Program-made: the position numbers and the translations under genes
Assembly: GCF_036231945.1 (NCBI RefSeq)
Contig: NZ_CP109599.1
Location: 3,876,501 to 3,940,500 of the forward strand
Direction: 5' to 3'
DNA length: 64,000 bases
DNA from: Streptomyces sp. NBC_01429
GTDB taxonomy: Bacteria > Actinomycetota > Actinomycetes > Streptomycetales > Streptomycetaceae
Part shown: positions 58,850-64,000 of the stretch, piece after piece
Layout of the letters: every line of letters starts with the position of its first letter
How positions within the stretch are numbered: position 1 is the stretch's first letter
The notes under the pieces: model-generated
What the model was told of the DNA's origin: nothing
Databases searched by the model: none
Seen by the model: only the letters and a program-made list of their open reading frames with translations

Positions 58850-59356
58850 ATGAAATCTAAGAAAATATGCGTCACAGTCATCTTGTTGATGACCGTCTCC
58901 GGGTGCGGCAGTCCGGATGATTACACCATACCCACAGGTATCTGCGACCGCTTCATCGATCCAAATTCCTTGAAGCCACTGTTGCCCTCGGGGAAGAACT
59001 TTGAAGCCAGCCAGAGGTCGGCAGAGAAGGAGGATTCAAGATGCGTCATCTCCATAGACAAATCAGTCACCCTGTATATCAACGAATATCGCGATCAGAA
59101 AAAATTCGACGTCATGAGCTTTGCCGAAAGCCGCAATAGATTTATTCACCTGGAGAAGTCGAAGACCGGTGATGACACAGTCATTGCAGATGGAAAATTG
59201 CTGTCGATGAACGCGTGCCCACGACGCGGAGCGAAGAGCTACTACATTCTAGACATCACGCTAACAGACTCGAAGTCATCCAAGGAGCAGCGCGAAAACC
59301 TCGACAGGTTCGCAGCATCCTATCTACCCACGGGGCTGAAGGCCATGGAATGCTAA
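58850..59356 (+). CDS. Lipoprotein paralogue 1 (lower-GC region)
   Basis: 168 residues from ATG 58850 (MKSKKICVTVILLMTVSGCG), with a compact signal and lipobox VSGC; ATG 58814 is an alternative. Mature part: ICDRFIDPNSLKPLLPSGKN, RCVISIDKSVTLYINEYRDQ, SFAESRNRF, NACPRRGAKSYYILDIT, FAASYLPTGLKAMEC. It shares most motifs with the next gene, so the pair arose by duplication. Codon use is clearly less GC-rich than its neighbours. Function unknown. Confidence 0.8.
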   Translation: MKSKKICVTVILLMTVSGCGSPDDYTIPTGICDRFIDPNSLKPLLPSGKNFEASQRSAEKEDSRCVISIDKSVTLYINEYRDQKKFDVMSFAESRNRFIHLEKSKTGDDTVIADGKLLSMNACPRRGAKSYYILDITLTDSKSSKEQRENLDRFAASYLPTGLKAMEC

Positions 59357-59528
59357 CCACGACTGTGCCATGCAGAACTGTCCAGGAATTCCGGCTCGAA
59401 TCTCCCCGTTTCGGAACGTCACCAAGACCTCCAAAAATTCATCATCAAGTTCACGGAGAGTGCCAAAAATAGGTATTCGTGCGCTCCCTAGAAAGACACC
59501 CTTCTCTCCTTACGGATACCCCCGGTAC

Positions 59529-60062
59529 ATGATCTTCGAAAAGTCAGTCAGTGCCGCAGCGCACGCTTCGCTTGCGGCACTTCTGCTCATCACGGTCACC
59601 GGATGCGGAGAATCTCTTGCGTACTCCGTCCCGGAGAAAATATGTGATCGAAAGATCGAGCAAGACCTACTACGACCGCTCCTCCCCAAGGGGGAGAAGT
59701 TCGAGGCGGAACAGAGTTTCCCCGAAGAAGGTCAATCATTGTGCATGGTGTACATCGACGGAAAAAACTCCTTCAGCATCACCGAATATCGTGATCAAAA
59801 ATCCTTCAACGCCATGGAATACGCGAAGAATAATCCAAGAAATTTCCACAACCCAAACAAGTCGGACATCAGCGAAAATGCGGTTATATCAGACCGGTCA
59901 CTCATATCCTTGAACGCCTGCCCGGCGCGAAGTGCAACCAAAAAATACATACTCGACATGGGCATCGATACACCAGGAGAGGATCAGCGCACGGAGCTTG
60001 AAAGTTTCGCTAAATCGTATCTCCCCACCGGAATGAAACACATAGGATGCCTCGACAAGTAA
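59529..60062 (+). CDS. Lipoprotein paralogue 2 (lower-GC region)
   Basis: 177 residues from ATG 59529. Signal SVSAAAHASLAALLLITVTG with lipobox VTGC. Parallel motifs to paralogue 1: ICDRKIEQDLLRPLLPKGEK, CMVYIDGKNSFSITEYRDQK, LNACPARSATKKYILDM, FAKSYLPTGMKHIGC. The conserved Cys pairs suggest disulfides outside the cell. The 172-bp gap to paralogue 1 shows nothing recognisable. Confidence 0.82.
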   Translation: MIFEKSVSAAAHASLAALLLITVTGCGESLAYSVPEKICDRKIEQDLLRPLLPKGEKFEAEQSFPEEGQSLCMVYIDGKNSFSITEYRDQKSFNAMEYAKNNPRNFHNPNKSDISENAVISDRSLISLNACPARSATKKYILDMGIDTPGEDQRTELESFAKSYLPTGMKHIGCLDK

Positions 60063-60133
60063 AACAACTCTGCTGAAATCGCAACCGCCGCAGCCGCCAC
60101 AACAATTCTTCCGGAATCCCTGACCGGCTTAAA

Positions 60134-60256
60134 ATGATCTCTGGAATCGTCGCCACATTCGTCGGCTTCTCCTGCACGCCACCCGGGACGAACAGAGAAC
60201 CGGACGGCACCCGTTTGGTGGCCCCCGAGGAGCCGGGGACGGTGAAGTACCGGTGA
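60134..60256 (+). CDS. Possible 40-aa small protein
   Basis: MISGIVATFVGFSCTPPGTN then REPDGTRLVAPEEPGTVKYR, with stop TGA overlapping the next GTG (60253-60256). No clear ribosome site. It may be the surviving end of a larger lost gene. Confidence 0.3.
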   Translation: MISGIVATFVGFSCTPPGTNREPDGTRLVAPEEPGTVKYR

Positions 60257-60590
60257 CGCACATGAGAGAGACCCCCGACCCGGGGCGCCGGCGCCTTCGT
60301 CCCTGGCACTGGTTCAAGCCGCGCGGCGCCCGCACCCTGGTCCTCGGGATCTGCGCGGCGGTCGGAGGGCTGGCGGGGGCGGTGCGTGGGGTGGCGGACG
60401 GGGCCGGGACGCTGTCCGTTCTGGGGCTGTTCGCGATCGGCGGCCTGGGCGTCCTGCTCACGGCCGCTTACCTCGTGACCTATTCAAAAGAACATTGGTC
60501 CCGGAACAAACGGGATCGCTTTGTGCCGCGTACCGGCCTCCGGTCGTCCCGTACGCGAGTCCGTACGGGACAACCGGAGGCCGGGGCGGG
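60253..60590 (+). other. Two-helix membrane protein coding stretch, 3' end unclear
   Basis: From GTG 60253 (or ATG 60262) the frame gives a basic start (GRRRLRPWHWFKPRG) and two hydrophobic segments (TLVLGICAAVGGLAGAVRGV, VLGLFAIGGLGVLLTAAYLV) to about 60480. It then continues without a stop into the opposite-strand E2 gene until 61014. The membrane part looks like real coding sequence, so the gene has probably lost its end. Confidence 0.4.
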
Positions 60591-62123
60591 CTACGCCCAG
60601 GTGATCAGGCGCTTCGGCTGTTCCAGGATCGCGGCGATGTCCGCCAGGAACCTGGAGCCGAGGGCTCCGTCGATCAGGCGGTGGTCGAAGGAGAGCGCCA
60701 GGGTGGTGACCTGGCGGGGCTTGACCTTGCCCTTGTGGACCCAGGGCTGGAGCTTGATCGCGCCGACCGCGAGGATCGCGGACTCGCCCGGGTTGAGGAT
60801 GGGCGTGCCGGTGTCGACGCCGAAGACGCCGACGTTGGTGATGGTCACCGTGCCGCCCTGCATGGCCGCCGGGGTCGTGCGGCCCTCGCGGGCCGTGGCG
60901 ACCAGTTCGCCCAGTTCGGCGGCGAGTCGGGGGAGCGGCTTGTCGTGCGCGTCCTTGATGTTCGGGACGATCAGACCGCGCGGGGTCGCCGCCGCGATGC
61001 CCAGGTTGACGTAGTGCTTGACCACGATCTCCTGATTGGCCTCGTCCCAGGCGGCGTTGACCTCGGGGTTGCGCCTGATCGCGACCAGCAGCGCCTTGGC
61101 GATGAGGAGCAGCGGGTTGACCCTCAGCCCCTCCATCTCACGGTCGGACTTCAACTCCTCGACCAGCTTCATCGTGCGCGTCACGTCGACGGTGACGAAC
61201 TCCGTGACGTGCGGCGCGGTGAAGGCGCTGCCCACCATGGCCGCCGCCGTGGCCTTCCGTACGCCCTTGATGGGGGTACGGGTCTCCCGACCCGCGGCCG
61301 CGACGTCGACCGTCCGCGGCTGTTCCGGTGCGGCGGGGGCCGAGGCAGGGGCGGAGGCCGGTTCGGTCACCGGCGCGGGTGCCGGGGCCGGGGCCGTCGC
61401 CGCGTGGACGTCCTCGCGGGTGATGACCCCGTTCGGGCCGGTCGGGGTGACCGTCGCCAGGTCCACGCCGAGGTCCTTGGCGAGTTTGCGTACGGGCGGC
61501 TTGGCGAGCGGGCGCCCGCTCGCCGAAGGCGCGGTCGCCGCCGGAGCCGGAGGGGCCGGAGGGGCCGGAGGGGCCGCCGGGGCCGCCGAGGCGGACGCCT
61601 GGGCGGCAGGCGCCGGGGCAGCGGCCGCCGCCGTATGGCCGTTCAGCGCCGGCGCCTGCTGCTCCGGGACCGGGACCGGGGCCCCCCTGCGCGGCCGGCG
61701 CTTCGTGGACGCCTCGGCCACTCCGTATCCGACGAGGACCGGCGTACGGGCCGGCGCCTTGGCCTCGGCCGGAGGAGAAGCCGCGGCGGCCGGTCCAGCG
61801 GCCGGGGCGACCGGCTCGGCCGTCCCCTCACCGCTCCCCGGCGCCACGTCCACCGTGATGATGGACGCCCCGACGTCGACCGTCGTGCCCTCCTCGAAGC
61901 GCAGCGCGTGCACCACCCCGTCGTACGGGATGGGCAGTTCGACGGCCGCCTTCGCCGTCTCGACCTCGCACACCACCTGGCCGTCCGTCACCGAGTCGCC
62001 CGGCTTCACGTACCACTTGAGGATCTCGGCCTCGGTGAGCCCCTCGCCCACGTCGGGCATCTTGAACTCGCGGTAGCGGGCCGAGGAGCCGGTGTCCGCG
62101 CCGGTGGAAGTCTCAGCAGTCAT
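60591..62123 (-). CDS. bkdC: Branched-chain 2-oxoacid dehydrogenase E2 (dihydrolipoyl acyltransferase)
   Basis: 510 residues from ATG 62123 with GAGGAG upstream. One lipoyl domain (MPDVGEGLTEAEILKWYVKP; lipoyl Lys in VCEVETAKAAVELP), a long Ala/Pro linker, a peripheral-subunit-binding domain (PPVRKLAKDLGVDLATVTPT, GPNGVITREDV) and the catalytic core with TTLALSFDHRLIDGALGSRF (His and Asp). It transfers branched acyl groups to CoA, supplying starters for branched fatty acids and polyketides. Third gene of the E1-alpha/E1-beta/E2 operon, 14 bp after E1-beta. Confidence 0.94.
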   Translation of the reverse strand: MTAETSTGADTGSSARYREFKMPDVGEGLTEAEILKWYVKPGDSVTDGQVVCEVETAKAAVELPIPYDGVVHALRFEEGTTVDVGASIITVDVAPGSGEGTAEPVAPAAGPAAAASPPAEAKAPARTPVLVGYGVAEASTKRRPRRGAPVPVPEQQAPALNGHTAAAAAPAPAAQASASAAPAAPPAPPAPPAPAATAPSASGRPLAKPPVRKLAKDLGVDLATVTPTGPNGVITREDVHAATAPAPAPAPVTEPASAPASAPAAPEQPRTVDVAAAGRETRTPIKGVRKATAAAMVGSAFTAPHVTEFVTVDVTRTMKLVEELKSDREMEGLRVNPLLLIAKALLVAIRRNPEVNAAWDEANQEIVVKHYVNLGIAAATPRGLIVPNIKDAHDKPLPRLAAELGELVATAREGRTTPAAMQGGTVTITNVGVFGVDTGTPILNPGESAILAVGAIKLQPWVHKGKVKPRQVTTLALSFDHRLIDGALGSRFLADIAAILEQPKRLITWA

Positions 62124-62137
62124 GGTCACGGCACTCC

Positions 62138-63118
62138 TCAGTACGCGAGCGAGCGGTCGACGGCGTCGAGCACCCGATCCAGGCCCGGGAGGTAATCGTC
62201 CTCCAGCCGGGCGGGCGGATACGGCGCGTGGTAGCCGCCGACCCGCAGCACGGGCGCCTCCAGATGGTAGAAGCACCGCTCCGTGATCCGGGCGGCGATC
62301 TCCGCGCCCGAGCCGTAGAAGACCGGCGCCTCGTGCACGACCACCAGCCGGCGCGTCTTCTCGACCGAGGTCTGGAGGGTGTCGAAGTCGATCGGGGACA
62401 TCGACCGCAGATCGAGGACCTCCAGCGACCGGCCCTCCTCCTCGGCGGCGGTGGCGGCCTCCAGACAGACCTTCACCATCGGTCCGTACGCAGCCAGCGT
62501 GAGGTCCGTGCCCTCCCGCGCGACCCGCGCGCGGTGCAGCGGCCCCGGAATCGCCTCGGTGTTTACCTCGCCCTTGTCCCAGTAGCGCCGCTTCGGCTCG
62601 AAGAAGATCACCGGGTCGTCGCTCTGGATGGCCTGCTGCATCATCCAGTAGGCGTCCGACGCCGTCGAGGGCGAGACGACCTTCAACCCCGCCACGTGCG
62701 CGAACAGCGCCTCGGGCGACTCGCTGTGATGCTCGACCGCGCCGATGCCGCCGCCGTACGGGATCCGGATGACGACCGGCATCTTGATCTTGCCCAGCGC
62801 GCGGGCGTGCATCTTCGCGAGCTGCGTGACGATCTGGTCGTACGCCGGGAAGACGAAGCCGTCGAACTGGATCTCCACCACCGGCCGGTAACCGCGCAGC
62901 GCCAGCCCGATGGCCGTGCCCACGATGCCGGACTCGGCGAGCGGGGTGTCGATGACCCGGCCCTCGCCGAAGTCCTTCTGGAGACCGTCCGTGACGCGGA
63001 AGACGCCGCCGAGCTTGCCGACGTCCTCTCCCATGATCAGGACCTTGGGGTCGGTTTCGAGAGCCTTGCGCAGCGACTCGTTGATCGCCTTCGCGATGGG
63101 CAGCTTCTGTACGGACAT
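62138..63118 (-). CDS. bkdB: Branched-chain 2-oxoacid dehydrogenase E1 beta
   Basis: 326 residues from ATG 63118. Transketolase-like fold: VLIMGEDVGKLGGVFRVTDG, TPLAESGIVGTAIGLALRGY, RPVVEIQFDGFVFPAYDQIV, IRIPYGGGIGAVEHHSESPE, EVLDLRSMSPIDFDTL. It forms the thiamine-diphosphate-dependent decarboxylase with E1-alpha. The start lies 2 bp after the E1-alpha stop, so translation is coupled. Confidence 0.95.
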   Translation of the reverse strand: MSVQKLPIAKAINESLRKALETDPKVLIMGEDVGKLGGVFRVTDGLQKDFGEGRVIDTPLAESGIVGTAIGLALRGYRPVVEIQFDGFVFPAYDQIVTQLAKMHARALGKIKMPVVIRIPYGGGIGAVEHHSESPEALFAHVAGLKVVSPSTASDAYWMMQQAIQSDDPVIFFEPKRRYWDKGEVNTEAIPGPLHRARVAREGTDLTLAAYGPMVKVCLEAATAAEEEGRSLEVLDLRSMSPIDFDTLQTSVEKTRRLVVVHEAPVFYGSGAEIAARITERCFYHLEAPVLRVGGYHAPYPPARLEDDYLPGLDRVLDAVDRSLAY

Positions 63119-63120
63119 GA

Positions 63121-64000
63121 TCAGTTGCCCCCCTCGGAGCCGTTGCCCTCGGAGCCGTCGGCGGCGTCCGCGTCCTCGAACGACGCCTGGTACGCGGTGA
63201 ACTGCGCGCGCTCCTCGTCGACGAGCGCGTGCCCGTCGGCGTAGACATGGTCGAAGATCGCCAGGCTGTCCGGCTGCGGCATCGCGCGCACCACCTCCCG
63301 TACCCGCTTGCCGAGCGTCTCGCTCTCCTCCTCCAGCGCGACGAAGAACGCGTCGTCGGCCAGGCCCTGCCGCTCCAGATATCTGCGCAGCCGCAGGATC
63401 GGGTCCTTGGCCTGCCAGGACTCCGTCTCCTCGTCGGCGCGGTACTTCGTCGGGTCGTCTGAGGTGGTGTGGGCGCCCATGCGGTACGTGAACGCCTCGA
63501 CCAGCGTCGGGCCCTCGCCCCGGCGCGCCCGCTCCAGCGCGGAACGGGTCACGGCCAGACAGGCGAGTACGTCGTTGCCGTCCACCCGCACACCGGGGAA
63601 GCCGTATCCCTGCGCGCGCTGGTAGAGCGGCACCCGGGTCTGCTTCTCGGTCGGCTCGGAGATCGCCCACTGGTTGTTCTGGCAGAAGAAGACGACCGGG
63701 GCGTTGTAGACGGCCGAGAAGGTGAACGACTCGGCGACATCGCCCTGGCTGGAGGCCCCGTCCCCGAAGTACGCGATCACGGCGGAGTCCGCGCCGTCCT
63801 TGGCCACGCCCATCGCGTAGCCCGTCGCGTGCAGGGTCTGCGAGCCGATGACGATGGTGTAGAGGTGGAAGTTGTTGGTGCTGGGGTCCCAGCCGCCGTG
63901 GTTCACCCCCCGGAACATGCCCAGCAGATTGGTCGGGTCGACCCCCCGGCACCAGGCCACGCCGTGCTCGCGGTAGGTCGGGAAGACGTAGTCGTCGTCG
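63121..64000 (-). CDS. bkdA: Branched-chain 2-oxoacid dehydrogenase E1 alpha (5' end outside window)
   Basis: The frame is open to the window edge (DDDYVFPTYREHG just inside). 292 residues are visible of about 380-400. Thiamine-diphosphate motif YFGDGASSQGDVAESFTFSA, then VVFFCQNNQWAISEPTEKQT, VRVDGNDVLACLAVTRSALE, and the phosphorylation-loop-like YRMGAHTTSDDPTKYR. It decarboxylates branched 2-oxoacids from Val, Leu and Ile. First visible gene of the operon. Confidence 0.94.
   Translation of the reverse strand, partial: DDDYVFPTYREHGVAWCRGVDPTNLLGMFRGVNHGGWDPSTNNFHLYTIVIGSQTLHATGYAMGVAKDGADSAVIAYFGDGASSQGDVAESFTFSAVYNAPVVFFCQNNQWAISEPTEKQTRVPLYQRAQGYGFPGVRVDGNDVLACLAVTRSALERARRGEGPTLVEAFTYRMGAHTTSDDPTKYRADEETESWQAKDPILRLRRYLERQGLADDAFFVALEEESETLGKRVREVVRAMPQPDSLAIFDHVYADGHALVDEERAQFTAYQASFEDADAADGSEGNGSEGGN

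Overview
The window is high-GC DNA with GTG and TTG starts, GTGA stop/start overlaps, AGGAG-type ribosome sites and Streptomyces-type gene families (SigF/SigN sigma factors, an SSI-type protease inhibitor, SpoIIE-type phosphatases, a NepA-like spore-wall protein). It is almost certainly a Streptomyces chromosome. The order upp - tadA - sigF - sigN resembles, from memory, the S. coelicolor SCO4041 to SCO4034 region; this could not be checked here.

Layout. 1-5.2 kb: housekeeping block with an M28 aminopeptidase (5' end missing), a LytR_C membrane protein, upp, the tadA-associated protein, tadA and tRNA-Ser(CGA). 5.2-12.4 kb: a decayed accessory stretch starting right after the tRNA. It holds a broken toxin-antitoxin pair, fragments of an alpha/beta hydrolase, a quinone oxidoreductase, a CDGSH domain, a NAD(P)H reductase and an LLM flavoprotein, and a relic of an IS5-like transposase. 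Intact genes among them are a GNAT protein, a 4Fe-4S protein, an isochorismatase-like hydrolase, a substrate-binding protein and a MarR regulator. A repeated palindrome TTGATNNATCAA marks the promoters here and looks like the operator of that MarR protein.

12.5-22.3 kb: a signalling block with two free-standing SpoIIE phosphatases, a MarR regulator, and a tightly overlapping five-gene partner-switching operon (RsbR, RsbS, RsbT, ATPase-phosphatase, RsbU-like). 22.3-26.5 kb: a TetR/SnoaL-like pair, two small genes, and the two SigB/F/G-class sigma factors sigF and sigN, the class of sigma factor such operons normally control. 26.6-34.5 kb: a MarR/MFS/YceI cluster with shared carboxypeptidase-regulatory-like modules, a PPOX protein, and an MFS pump with its TetR regulator. 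34.6-41.1 kb: a response regulator/histidine kinase followed by two membrane glycosyltransferases. 41.1-44 kb: a DUF2797 protein, an unknown protein, tRNA-Arg(ACG), tRNA-Ser(GCT) and an SSI-type inhibitor.

44-54.5 kb: a 1560-residue PAS/pseudo-histidine-kinase/pseudo-receiver protein, HxlR and RidA-like genes, an acyl-CoA ligase, a SigE-family ECF sigma factor, a NepA-like secreted protein (nepA is reported as a SigN target in S. coelicolor) and a D,D-carboxypeptidase. 54.7-58 kb: a small secreted protein and a three-gene ABC exporter operon. 58-60.6 kb: a lower-GC stretch with a WXG-like helical protein, a truncated DUF6571-like gene and two paralogous lipoproteins. 60.6-64 kb: branched-chain 2-oxoacid dehydrogenase E2, E1-beta and E1-alpha genes, the last cut by the window end.
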